A DNA stretch of 21,263 nt from IMG/VR virus record IMGVR_UViG_3300032294_000527, positions 1-21,263 of that record. One strand, written 5' to 3'. The notes under the pieces are model-generated. The model searched no databases and was not told the DNA's origin. It worked only from the letters and a program-made list of their open reading frames with translations. A program made the translations under genes and the position numbers. Positions 8,470 to 14,501 of the stretch are shown here, in pieces; position 1 is the first letter of the stretch; every line of letters starts with the position of its first letter. This DNA comes from a virus.

Positions 8470-9098
8470 GCTAGTTTCTCAACAGGGATAAAGACATTAT
8501 CAGACCACACTCTCTCAGCGAAAAAGTAGCCCATTCGTTGAATCATTATAGCGATTTCAGCGTCATTCATGCCATTTTTGGCTAGTTTCTTCTGCTCAAT
8601 AATGATAATCGGGCGGCTACGCATAATCGTATTTCTTGCCCCCCTGAGTGCGTTTTCCTCAAAGCCTTCCACATCCAATTGAATGAGGTCAGGGCTGAGA
8701 TTCAGGCTGTCAATGGTCATCATCGGGATACCCTCTTGGGTTTCCTCAATCTGGAGCGCACCAGCGTTAGCCTCGCCATCTCCCTCAACCATCTTGCAAA
8801 AACCCTCTTTGTCAGAGAGTCCAGCTTTGTAAATCTCTACATTCTCGTTGCTGACATTTCGCTTAAAGCACTCAAAGTTAACATCGTCAGGCTCAAAAGT
8901 CACCACTTTGGAAAAAAGCTCAGCGTAAATCTTTGACCAAACCCCACAGTTTCCACCAGCGTGAATCACTAGACCTCGGTGCGGAACCCATTTAACCAAA
9001 TCAGGGATAGCTTGCATCTCAACAGGAATCCACTTCCAAGCCTCTACATCAGACTTAGGCCACCACCAGCCATCACGATTTTCGATTAAATCTTCCAT
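8466..9098 (-). CDS. FkbM-family SAM-dependent methyltransferase
   Basis: 210 aa. SAM-binding motif I is recognisable as LVIHAGGNCGVWSKIYAELF (43-62). It is followed by VVTFEPDD (65-72) and the family signature MMTIDSL then LIQLDVEGFEENALRGA (138-154), and by RPIIIIEQ. FkbM-family enzymes O-methylate sugars or similar acceptors. It overlaps the glycosyltransferase gene by 13 nt upstream, so the two probably act together on a glycan, either on the virion or on the host surface. The substrate cannot be read from the sequence. FkbM genes are recurrent cargo in aquatic phages. Confidence 0.88.
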   Translation of the reverse strand: MEDLIENRDGWWWPKSDVEAWKWIPVEMQAIPDLVKWVPHRGLVIHAGGNCGVWSKIYAELFSKVVTFEPDDVNFECFKRNVSNENVEIYKAGLSDKEGFCKMVEGDGEANAGALQIEETQEGIPMMTIDSLNLSPDLIQLDVEGFEENALRGARNTIMRSRPIIIIEQKKLAKNGMNDAEIAIMIQRMGYFFAERVWSDNVFIPVEKLA

Positions 9099-9709
9099 TC
9101 CTCTTGCCTTTCATAACCTCTAGTTGAACCCCAAAATTGGGTAGCGAAACAATGCCCGTTTCCCTCATATCTGTAACCAGAAAAATGGTCTCTGGTGAAA
9201 TAGTGAGAAGGGTAGATTGTCAGGGGATATTCGGTCTCGTGATAGACCTCAGTTATGTGCATCGGCCCTGTCTCAATCCACGCCCTATCTTTTAGGGTTT
9301 CTTTCTTTCTGAGGCGCTCAATACACTCACCAAAGAACGGATTTTCAGGAACAGACCCCATCACGCTGACATTTATTAGGCCAGGCCTTCGGGTTTCCTG
9401 CTCCCAATGGGCAAAAGCATCAGGCTTTAGTAACCAATCTTCTAAAGGAGAAAGGCAGACAGAATCAGCGTCTAGCGTAATTCCACCCTCGTTATATAGG
9501 ATTTCATACCTCATCAAGTCAGCCACTCCACAGAGTTCTCGGCTTTCTTGAATGTGTTTGGCATTGAACCACTTATTCCCTCTAAGGGCATCATTCCCCC
9601 AAATCTTGACCTCGTAGTCAGGATTGAGGGTTTTCCAAGTGTTTATGCAATGGTCTGGGCGCTTGGTTTCGTCACCAATCCAGACAAAGTGAAGTTTTTT
9701 AGAAATCAC
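9086..9709 (-). CDS. Glycosyltransferase, GT32/DXD-type
   Basis: 207 aa with a GTG start whose bases overlap the TGA of the upstream 51-aa gene, implying translational coupling. The N-terminus has KLHFVWIGDETKRP, the usual first strand of DXD sugar transferases. GVADLMRYEILYNEGGITLD (61-80) then leads into the DXD motif D80-A-D82 that binds the metal and nucleotide sugar. Later residues include GPMHITEVY and SHYFT. This is the Gly_transf_sug (PF04488)/GT32 pattern. Paired with an FkbM methyltransferase, it likely builds a methylated sugar decoration. Donor and acceptor are unknown. Confidence 0.87.
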   Translation of the reverse strand: MISKKLHFVWIGDETKRPDHCINTWKTLNPDYEVKIWGNDALRGNKWFNAKHIQESRELCGVADLMRYEILYNEGGITLDADSVCLSPLEDWLLKPDAFAHWEQETRRPGLINVSVMGSVPENPFFGECIERLRKKETLKDRAWIETGPMHITEVYHETEYPLTIYPSHYFTRDHFSGYRYEGNGHCFATQFWGSTRGYERQEEWKI

Positions 9710-9861
9710 TTTTTGGCGGTTTTTGCAGCTTCTTTGAAGGCTTTAGCCGTGGGAGCGCCCTTTGTGCCAGGCTTTCTCATCCGTTCAGGTGTCTTGCCTG
9801 CGGCTTTCTGTTTCTCAATACGCTCACGCTTTGCAGCGATGTTGGCATAGAGACCCTTCAT
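9706..9861 (-). CDS. 51-aa basic phage protein (MKGLYANI... family)
   Basis: Start ATG at 9859-9861, stop TGA at 9706-9708. The translation starts MKGLYANIAAKRERIEKQ and continues with PERMRKPGTKGAPTAKAF and a KEAAKTAKK tail. I recognise this as a short protein found repeatedly in phage late regions, without known function. It is very lysine/arginine-rich. It overlaps the start of the glycosyltransferase gene (AAGTGA) and follows the upstream DUF6496-like gene by a 4-nt overlap, so it is embedded in the operon. The composition suggests nucleic-acid or membrane contact; that is inference. Confidence 0.72.
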   Translation of the reverse strand: MKGLYANIAAKRERIEKQKAAGKTPERMRKPGTKGAPTAKAFKEAAKTAKK

Positions 9862-10040
9862 TTTTTAGCCTTGTTCTTAGCTGTGCGCTGACCACGCATC
9901 GGCATCTTAGCCTCTGACATGGCGATGGCAATGGCTTGTTTTGGGTTGCTTACTTTCTGGCCTGAAGATGACTTCAGTTTGCCAGATTTATATTCACCCA
10001 TTACTTTGCCGATTTTCTTTTGAGATTTACTCATCATCAT
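9858..10040 (-). CDS. DUF6496-like small basic protein
   Basis: 60 aa at most. Three consecutive ATG codons (10032-10040) give MMMSKSQKK; AGAGG lies 6-12 nt upstream, so any of the three could be used. The core KKIGKVMGEYKSGKLKSSSG followed by KVSNPKQAIAIAMSEA is the DUF6496 pattern as I remember it (helix, GKLKSG-type turn, then KQAIAIALSEA). The tail is basic. Function unknown; such proteins are common in phages and some bacteria. It overlaps the upstream gene by 14 nt and the downstream 51-aa gene by 4 nt. Confidence 0.75.
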   Translation of the reverse strand: MMMSKSQKKIGKVMGEYKSGKLKSSSGQKVSNPKQAIAIAMSEAKMPMRGQRTAKNKAKK

Positions 10041-10455
10041 ATTCAGCCTCTTTCATAACAGGAGCCTTCTCCCAAGCCTTGCAGACTCGCAGATTGTGGC
10101 AAATGAACTCAAATTTATGGCAGTAACCACGACCACCACCATCAGCGTCAAACTCGTCTTGAGGCACGACTTCCATCGCCTCTAGAGTCTCGGGTTGGTC
10201 ATCAAAATATTCGCAGTTAGCGCACAGGCGGCGCTTGGCTTGGTCAGGGGAAATGCGCCATACATTCGCCAAACCACGCCAGAATTCTGAGTTTGGAGCG
10301 TCAACCTTGACAGGGCCGAGCATTTGTGTCTCAACCAATGTGTCACGGGTTTTCTTGTTTGATTCGGTAGTCAGACCTTCGATAACGGGCTTTTCTGCCT
10401 CGATTTCTTCAATCTCGATTTTAATTTCGGCAGCAGGGGCCAAGAGTCCAGCCAT
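10027..10455 (-). CDS. Cysteine-rich phage protein, possible metal/Fe-S site
   Basis: 142 aa. The N-terminal 35 residues are acidic and low complexity (EIKIEIEEIEAEKPVIEG). The C-terminal half has C78-A-N-C81-EYFD, then GYC112HKFEFIC119 and RVC125KAW. The pattern CANC...GYC...C..RVCKAWE resembles, in outline, the four-cysteine layout and terminal C-x-A-W of high-potential iron-sulfur proteins, though spacing differs and there are five cysteines. A zinc site is equally possible. Ribosome-binding site AAAGG lies 5 nt before the ATG. It is the first gene after the 10487-10530 terminator-like hairpin, so it probably heads the late transcript. Confidence 0.68.
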   Translation of the reverse strand: MAGLLAPAAEIKIEIEEIEAEKPVIEGLTTESNKKTRDTLVETQMLGPVKVDAPNSEFWRGLANVWRISPDQAKRRLCANCEYFDDQPETLEAMEVVPQDEFDADGGGRGYCHKFEFICHNLRVCKAWEKAPVMKEAEYDDE

Positions 10456-10466
10456 ATAAGCCTTTC

Positions 10467-10515
10467 AGGGTTTTATCCCATTCTACAAAAAAAGAGGCAG
10501 TCCGTAAACCGCCAA
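10467..10515 (-). promoter_or_regulatory. Weak candidate promoter before the late module
   Basis: On the minus strand a TAGAAT hexamer (10481-10486, one mismatch from TATAAT) lies 18 nt downstream of TTTACG (10505-10510). It could start transcription just ahead of the 142-aa gene. The -35 match is poor and the spacer contains the terminator T-run, so this is tentative; readthrough from upstream is an alternative. Confidence 0.25.
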
Positions 10516-10530
10516 AGTTGGCAACTGCTC
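10487..10530 (-). terminator. Rho-independent terminator-like hairpin, leftward
   Basis: Read on the minus strand, GAGCAGT (10524-10530) pairs with ACTG-C-CTC (10494-10501, one bulged base). An inner GCCA/TGGC pairing lies at 10511-10522, and the stem is followed directly by seven T residues (10487-10493). It lies in the only sizeable gap between 10455 and 10544. It would end the upstream operon (16395 to 10544) or act as an attenuator before the late genes. Confidence 0.65.
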
Positions 10531-10543
10531 AGATTCCCAACGC

Positions 10544-10855
10544 TTAAATTTTAACCTCATCAGGCCACAAATCAAGCTCTATCAATCTCTCAATCGTCTT
10601 TCTGTGGGCTTTTTCCCACATATCTATCCGTTCCTCTTTTGTTAGACTGCTTCCTTGGTCTATCAAAAAATGATCTTTAAAACAAAGAGCGGCTGTGTAT
10701 TCGTCACTTGCCTTGATGCCCCTTCCCTTTCCATGTTTGAGTTGGTTAGAGTGAGCCGCTTGGGTTGAGCCTTCTAGTCCGCAATGCTGACAAGCCAAAG
10801 ACGCAACATTTTTCAAATGCTTCTTTGAACGGAAATATTTGAACTTAGGTATCAT
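10544..10855 (-). CDS. HNH-like nuclease-related protein (YbcO/DUF1364-like)
   Basis: 103 aa. A zinc-type pair C22-QH-C25 precedes AAHSNQLKHGKGRGIKASDE (33-52), then AALC58FKDH62FLIDQG. The AHSN-GKGRGIKASD-ALC-H-IDQG order is what I associate with phage HNH/YbcO-like nucleases found among nin-type genes. A second CxxC-like pair is not intact: the position before H62 is Asp where related proteins often have Cys. Structural-zinc binding may therefore differ. A role in recombination intermediate cleavage or DNA degradation is plausible from family knowledge. It overlaps the previous gene by 11 nt. Confidence 0.65.
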   Translation of the reverse strand: MIPKFKYFRSKKHLKNVASLACQHCGLEGSTQAAHSNQLKHGKGRGIKASDEYTAALCFKDHFLIDQGSSLTKEERIDMWEKAHRKTIERLIELDLWPDEVKI

Positions 10856-11069
10856 TTTTTACCCAGATAGATAAAGATTGAGCCGTATCACCGAATGGTA
10901 GTTGTGCGATTTTTTGAGAAATGCGTTCTCTTTCCTTTTCTGCTACTAGCTTGGCAAAGTTCATCAAATGTTCGTTGTAAAAAACATAAGTTACTTCGCC
11001 AGAAGGATGTTTTTCAACACCATGCGATGCGGCTTCTCTAGCCATTTCAATGATTTCATCTTGTGTCAT
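10845..11069 (-). CDS. Small protein with MTQDEIIEMAREA N-terminus
   Basis: 74 aa, mostly charged helix. The ATG overlaps the stop of the previous gene as ATGA (11066-11069). The N-terminal segment MTQDEIIEMAREA followed later by NFAKLVAEKERERI is a pattern seen in many phage early-operon proteins, but no function is assigned to my knowledge. The next gene upstream begins almost identically (MTQEEIIEMAREA), with matching DNA, pointing to a duplicated 5' module. Confidence 0.6.
   Translation of the reverse strand: MTQDEIIEMAREAASHGVEKHPSGEVTYVFYNEHLMNFAKLVAEKERERISQKIAQLPFGDTAQSLSIWVKNDT
11035..11069. repeat. Direct repeat copy A (5' ends of two neighbouring genes)
   Basis: 35 bp that matches 11397-11431 with three differences. 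It covers the first about 11 codons of the 74-aa gene; the partner covers the first codons of the 121-aa gene. The mismatches lie at third codon positions, so protein selection on a duplicated N-terminal segment is as good an explanation as very recent duplication. Confidence 0.7.
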
Positions 11070-11431
11070 GCTTCACCTCTTGCTTCTAACCATCTACCAA
11101 ACTTACTCAGTTCAGGCATTTTTCGATAAAAATCTTCGGTTGCTTTTTGATTCAAAGATTTAACTCCATTTTCCAAATCAGATTGAACACAAGACCAATA
11201 TTCATCCGTTATGGCCTTACGCTCTGCTTTTACAGCATCCTGAAGTTCTTTGATGTGGTCGTTTACTTTTTTGATTACTGGCGCATTTTTCTCAGCGATT
11301 TCTTGGCGAACCTTGTCCTCTACCAGTTTGGCAAAGGTCACAAGGCACATAGTTCCAGCAATAAAGCCGCCATTTCCCAACGGCACACCGCCAGCCTCTC
11401 TAGCCATCTCAATGATTTCCTCTTGCGTCAT
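11066..11431 (-). CDS. Small helical phage protein, paralogous N-terminus to its neighbour
   Basis: 121 aa from the ATG at 11429-11431, which overlaps the previous stop (ATGA) and has GGGGTGG just upstream. A TTG four codons earlier is less likely. The N-terminus MTQEEIIEMAREAGGVPLGN is shared with the 74-aa neighbour. Then comes TFAKLVEDKVRQEIAEK and a long predicted helix (VNDHIKELQDAVKAERKAI), ending FGRWLEARGEA. No enzymatic motif is visible. It sits in the early/middle leftward operon and its role is unknown. Confidence 0.6.
   Translation of the reverse strand: MTQEEIIEMAREAGGVPLGNGGFIAGTMCLVTFAKLVEDKVRQEIAEKNAPVIKKVNDHIKELQDAVKAERKAITDEYWSCVQSDLENGVKSLNQKATEDFYRKMPELSKFGRWLEARGEA
11397..11431. 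repeat. Direct repeat copy B
   Basis: Partner of 11035-11069, with 32 of 35 bases identical. It encodes the MTQEEIIEMAREA start of the 121-aa protein. See copy A for interpretation. Confidence 0.7.
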
Positions 11432-11907
11432 AAACCACCCCAAAAGTTAGATTTATAGTCTTTCCACCTAATTCCACGCTTTATCTCCCACACGACCCGT
11501 TTAGAGACCCCATAGCGCTCTGCAAGTGCTTTCTGGGTGTCAGGGCTTAACCGAATTAAATTAGCCTTCTCTACGCTCAATTTACCCCGTTTACGGCTGC
11601 TTTCTGAAATCTTTGCCGCCCTCACAGGATTTGAGGCATAAGACTTGTCCATTTTCTCGGCTAAGACCTTTCGGCTCACCGCCCTCATGTGTCCTTCAGC
11701 CAAGCAGAGTTTGTTTTTACAGATTGTTGTGTAAACATCACCTTTGCGCTTTGACTTTCCGTAGTGAATCCCGATAACTGTCCTGACATTCCAAGTCTTT
11801 TGCGAAAACCGAATGGTCGGATAGCCGTTGTGGTTCAAGGTAGATTTCCAAATCAGGCAGTCTCCATCTTCCTCAGTTCTGCTTAACAGGCGCTGAAGTG
11901 AGGGCAT
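11428..11907 (-). CDS. HNH-homing-endonuclease-like protein with HTH, possibly degenerate
   Basis: 159 aa from the ATG at 11905-11907. The frame is open to 12048, but that extension lies out of frame within the well-formed neighbouring gene and is a Ser/Thr/Gln-rich shadow. Residues 15-35 (GDC17LIWKSTLNHNGYPTIRF) and 62-80 (IC63KNKLC68LAEGHMRAVSRK) follow the phage HNH pattern C-x-W...C-x-N-x-x-C-x-x-x-x-H. The His that usually precedes the CxN segment is replaced by Thr, so nuclease activity may be lost. Residues 121-148 (SPDTQKALAERYGVSKRVVWEI) look like a helix-turn-helix. It may be a free-standing homing endonuclease or a derived DNA-binding protein. Confidence 0.6.
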   Translation of the reverse strand: MPSLQRLLSRTEEDGDCLIWKSTLNHNGYPTIRFSQKTWNVRTVIGIHYGKSKRKGDVYTTICKNKLCLAEGHMRAVSRKVLAEKMDKSYASNPVRAAKISESSRKRGKLSVEKANLIRLSPDTQKALAERYGVSKRVVWEIKRGIRWKDYKSNFWGGL

Positions 11908-12283
11908 TGATCGCTCTGTTGAGGGTTTGGGGTGGAATTCTTGTCCATTGTTCTTGGCAGATTTCGAGGGCGTTGTCGATTGTGATTGTGTACTCTCGTT
12001 TCCACTTGAATCCTGATTCTGAGCATCGTAAAAGAATGTGTCCTGCACTTTTTAGCTTTCTGTATTCAACTGAGTCTGTCTGCTTGAGTTCTTCTAAACA
12101 AGTCATCATTGCATAGACGGGAAGGGAAGTAGCGACCATCTCGCTTGAGGCATCTTCACCATCGTCTAAAAGGAATATTGAGATTCTGTGGCTTGTTATT
12201 GATTCTTTTAGTTTCTGCTTGGCAATCGCTCTGGCAATCGGATTCATGCCAGTATTGCGATTTACTTTCGTTACAAACTTCAC
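11873..12283 (-). CDS. Conserved phage protein, unknown function
   Basis: Up to 136 aa. The outer start is GTG, overlapping the TGA of the upstream 35-aa gene. An inner ATG (12245-12247) gives MNPIARAIAKQKLKESITSH, the form in which I remember relatives. Both ribosome-binding sites are weak. The protein contains ISIFLLDDGEDASSEMVATS, VEYRKLKSAGHILLRC and YTITIDNALEICQEQWTRI. It is a compact alpha/beta-looking protein of a type recurrent in phages of betaproteobacteria, without assigned role. It overlaps the HNH-like gene by 35 nt. Confidence 0.65.
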   Translation of the reverse strand: MKFVTKVNRNTGMNPIARAIAKQKLKESITSHRISIFLLDDGEDASSEMVATSLPVYAMMTCLEELKQTDSVEYRKLKSAGHILLRCSESGFKWKREYTITIDNALEICQEQWTRIPPQTLNRAINALTSAPVKQN

Positions 12284-12387
12284 TTTTGTTTCTCAATATA
12301 GGCAATCACAGCATCACAAGCGGAAACCATAATCTTCAGATACAACGGAAACAAAGCGCCACAAATAAAAATCAAAATATCGTTCAT
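12280..12387 (-). CDS. 35-aa single-span membrane microprotein
   Basis: Start ATG 12385-12387 overlaps the previous stop as ATGA; stop TGA 12280-12282 overlaps the next GTG as GTGA. The protein begins MNDILIFICGALFPLYLKIM and ends AYIEKQK. Residues 4-20 are hydrophobic and could span the membrane, with a short charged C-terminus. Coupling on both sides is the main evidence that this very short frame is real. Function unknown. Confidence 0.55.
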   Translation of the reverse strand: MNDILIFICGALFPLYLKIMVSACDAVIAYIEKQK

Positions 12388-12719
12388 TTCATTCCCTTTC
12401 CAATTTCTGCTGCTGCTCTAACGATTGCTCTGCGGGTTGCTGCGTATCTATCGGTTGGCTCTGGCAGTTCATAAAAATATTCTTCTTTTGAGTAGCCATT
12501 CCCATAAACAGCCATTACACGATCAAAGTCAAACACAACATCAATATTCAATTTCACAGCCAAACGCAGCGCATCACCATCGTCTGTTAGTGGGTTCCAA
12601 GCATTTGGGCCTTCTGTGTATTCATATCTATTAGCTCCCATGTATTCGCCATCAAAATAAGGGTCTGTTGAATATCCAGCCGCTTTAGCAGCCAGTTCTA
12701 AAAGTTCTTTATCCGTCAT
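12384..12719 (-). CDS. NinX/DUF2591-like protein
   Basis: 111 aa, ATG overlapping the ninB stop (ATGA, 12716-12719). It begins MTDKELLELAAKAAGY and has WNPLTDDGDALRLAVKLNI (41-59), then a C-terminal RYAATRRAIVRAAAEIGKG helix. The WNPLTDDGDALRLAVKL segment is the signature I associate with phage NinX (DUF2591) and related small proteins whose biochemical role is not established. In lambda-type phages ninX-like genes lie with other nin-region genes, as here next to ninB. Confidence 0.7.
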   Translation of the reverse strand: MTDKELLELAAKAAGYSTDPYFDGEYMGANRYEYTEGPNAWNPLTDDGDALRLAVKLNIDVVFDFDRVMAVYGNGYSKEEYFYELPEPTDRYAATRRAIVRAAAEIGKGMK

Positions 12720-13126
12720 AATTTTTCCTCAAAAGTAATTCCATTATTTGCACCCCAAGAATGTAGCCATTCAACAAACTCGCTTGCTTGTTCTTTTGTG
12801 AAGTTGCGGGTTTGAAAGCCAAGTTGAACTAATCCGTTGCCATCTAGGTTTGCCATGATTTGACTATGCAAACCAATTTCACGAACATATTTATCAACTA
12901 AGAGTCGCTTCCAAGTCTCTGCATCCCACTTAGCACCCATGTGTTGTGCTTGCTTGGCAATCTCACCAATCATTGCATGGTAGAGGCGCTCTTGCTCTCT
13001 TGTTTTGCTTATCTCTTTAATCTCAAGCGATAGATGTTTACCGCCTTTGATAGCTTCTTTGACTTTAGGCCAAAGAGACTGCATCAAAGATGTTGCTTGT
13101 TCTGGTGTTCTTAATTCGTATCTCAC
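12716..13126 (-). CDS. ninB: NinB-family recombination protein
   Basis: 136 aa with a GTG start overlapping the previous stop (GTGA). Features include LWPKVKEAIKGGKHLSLEIK (19-38), SKTREQERLYHAMIGEIAKQ (40-59), WDAETWKRLLVDKYVRE (67-83) and FVEWLHSWGANNGITF at the end. These match NinB (lambda Orf) proteins, ssDNA-binding recombination mediators that help annealing or SSB displacement. It would complement the Erf/exonuclease pair encoded on the opposite strand. Length is close to the usual family size. Confidence 0.88.
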   Translation of the reverse strand: MRYELRTPEQATSLMQSLWPKVKEAIKGGKHLSLEIKEISKTREQERLYHAMIGEIAKQAQHMGAKWDAETWKRLLVDKYVREIGLHSQIMANLDGNGLVQLGFQTRNFTKEQASEFVEWLHSWGANNGITFEEKL

Positions 13127-13389
13127 TTGACCACTCCAATCATTCGTAAAGCTGCTTCAGGGCCATCAATGCGGCAGAGAGTTCCACCGCACCACTTCTC
13201 AAAAAACTCTGTCTGTAATTTTGTCAGTTTTTTCTTTGAATCTGTCTTAACCTCAACTAAAAAAGTCTTGTTGTTGTATCCAACCAACAAATCCACAGGC
13301 AATCCGATAATCCACACATAAGCGCCAGCCGCCCTCAAAGCAGAAACAATCTGCATTTGGTTTGCGTCTACCCTAGCGGCGTATCTCAT
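13123..13389 (-). CDS. VRR-NUC / PD-(D/E)XK nuclease-like protein
   Basis: 88 aa. It shows the short PD-(D/E)XK core GLPVD33LLVGYNNKTFLVE46VK48, then LTKLQTEFFEKW (55-66) and GG-x-LCRIDGPEAAL. The D-(x12)-ExK spacing and following KLxxxQxxFF helix are typical of VRR-NUC/Holliday-resolvase-like phage nucleases. The first helix, ANQMQIVSALRAAGAYVW, fits too. A role in branched-DNA cleavage during replication or recombination is inferred from the family. The start ATG overlaps the methyltransferase stop (ATGA). Confidence 0.8.
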   Translation of the reverse strand: MRYAARVDANQMQIVSALRAAGAYVWIIGLPVDLLVGYNNKTFLVEVKTDSKKKLTKLQTEFFEKWCGGTLCRIDGPEAALRMIGVVK

Positions 13390-14024
13390 AGAAAACTCAC
13401 CTGTTCTTGTTTTGGTGGTTCAATAAACATATCCACCTGTTTTGAGGCTTGTTCTATCCGTTTACAGGCAATGTCAAAGTATTTTTGTTCTCTCTCTATG
13501 CCTATGAACTTACGGCCCATTTGGATAGCCGCCACGCCTGTTGTGCCGCTTCCCATGAATGGGTCAAGGATTGTTTCAGGATTACCAAGTTGCTCAATGC
13601 ACCATTTCATTAGTGCAAGTGGCTTTTGTGTTGGATGGCCAACACGCTCTGGATTTGTAGCGGCAATTGACCATTGAAAGTAACCAGCCAATTTATCCAT
13701 ACTTGTCCATGCAAGTTCTATGCGGCTCATGCTTGGCGGGCCATCTGGCTTATGCCAAACAAACCAGCACCTTGAACATGGTAACTCAAAATAATTCCCA
13801 CCCCATATTACACATTTATCAGATAATTTAATTATTTTATTTATTAAATTTTTTTCAGGAGTTTTTTCATCCCATCCGCCTGTATTTCCCCAACTTCCAC
13901 CATTTAATTTTTTTCCAAGTCCATAAGGCGGGTCAGTAATCACCGCATCAACCTTGTCTAAGGTCGGCAGAATGTCCATGCAGTCACCCAAGTAAAGGGT
14001 TGCGTCACCGATTTCAACTTTCAT
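13386..14024 (-). CDS. DNA adenine/cytosine N-methyltransferase (DPPY type)
   Basis: 212 aa from the ATG at 14022-14024 with GAGG 7 nt upstream; a TTG two codons earlier is unlikely. Catalytic motif IV DPPY is at 31-34, HPTQKP at 130-135 and the SAM-binding FMGSGTT at 156-162, followed by GRKFIGIER. The order DPPY before FMGSGTT marks a beta-class N6-adenine/N4-cytosine methyltransferase. No restriction endonuclease gene is adjacent, so it is probably an orphan enzyme protecting phage DNA from host restriction. The target sequence cannot be inferred. Confidence 0.92.
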   Translation of the reverse strand: MKVEIGDATLYLGDCMDILPTLDKVDAVITDPPYGLGKKLNGGSWGNTGGWDEKTPEKNLINKIIKLSDKCVIWGGNYFELPCSRCWFVWHKPDGPPSMSRIELAWTSMDKLAGYFQWSIAATNPERVGHPTQKPLALMKWCIEQLGNPETILDPFMGSGTTGVAAIQMGRKFIGIEREQKYFDIACKRIEQASKQVDMFIEPPKQEQVSFL

Positions 14025-14040
14025 AAACAAACCTCACAGT

Positions 14041-14271
14041 TTATTTTTTGGCAGACTCCGAGTTCATCACAAGTTCTTTTTTTAATCTGTTCATGCGCTG
14101 CCTCAAATCCAAAGTAGCGGACTCGCCTCTGATTCTCCGCAAGTCCTCTAATACGCCCATCCACCATGCAAGCGCTTTTCTTGAGCCTAGAGTCGATTTC
14201 TTCTGTGCGTAGCGGTTCAGCCATTCTCGGCTCTCGCAATTCTTGAAGTGTTCCAATTCTTCTGGAGTCAT
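14041..14271 (-). CDS. Small conserved phage protein (ESREWLNRY...AWW)
   Basis: 76 aa from the ATG at 14269-14271 (MTPEELEHFKNCESREWLNR). A TTG at 14292 overlapping the upstream stop would add seven residues and is possible by coupling. The motif ESREWLNRY, then RKALAWWMGVLEDLRRIRG and LRQRMNRLKKE, is one I recall in many phage replication-module small proteins of unknown function. The helices are strongly amphipathic and basic. A 151-aa reading frame covering this segment in another frame is rejected. Confidence 0.65.
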   Translation of the reverse strand: MTPEELEHFKNCESREWLNRYAQKKSTLGSRKALAWWMGVLEDLRRIRGESATLDLRQRMNRLKKELVMNSESAKK

Positions 14272-14288
14272 GTTCTTTTGTGGGCCAA

Positions 14289-14501
14289 TCAAAAAACATC
14301 TTCAACCTCTGTATATGGTTTTTGTGGCGGTGTTTTTGGCGCTTGAAGTTTAGCCTTACCCCATTGGTGAAAACTGCACATCGGCCTGTCAATCTGGATA
14401 GACCAAGGCTTTCCGCAACCAGGTACGCTACACAAAAGACGCTTGAATTCATCATCGTCTGTTGGCTTTGAAACATTGTTTTTGAAGTTAGTTAGAGCCA
14501 T
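14289..14501 (-). CDS. Small zinc-ribbon-like phage protein
   Basis: 70 aa. C24-SVPG-C29 with later C43 and H46 (RPMCSFHQWG) form a plausible Cys3His zinc site. The SVPGCGKPWSIQ and RPMCSFHQWG segments are familiar from phage proteins next to DUF1376 genes, where they may help primosome loading or bind nucleic acid, though no function is established to my knowledge. The ATG overlaps the 3' end of the DUF1376 gene by 14 nt, and the tail ends EVEDVF. Confidence 0.7.
   Translation of the reverse strand: MALTNFKNNVSKPTDDDEFKRLLCSVPGCGKPWSIQIDRPMCSFHQWGKAKLQAPKTPPQKPYTEVEDVF

Noticed and set aside
11908-12048. Extended N-terminus of the HNH-like protein
   Set aside because: Lies within the neighbouring 136-aa gene in another frame and is Ser/Thr/Gln-rich; the inner ATG is preferred.
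14021-14476. 151-aa minus-strand frame
   Set aside because: Overlaps two better-supported small genes in other frames; composition looks random and it lacks their motifs.
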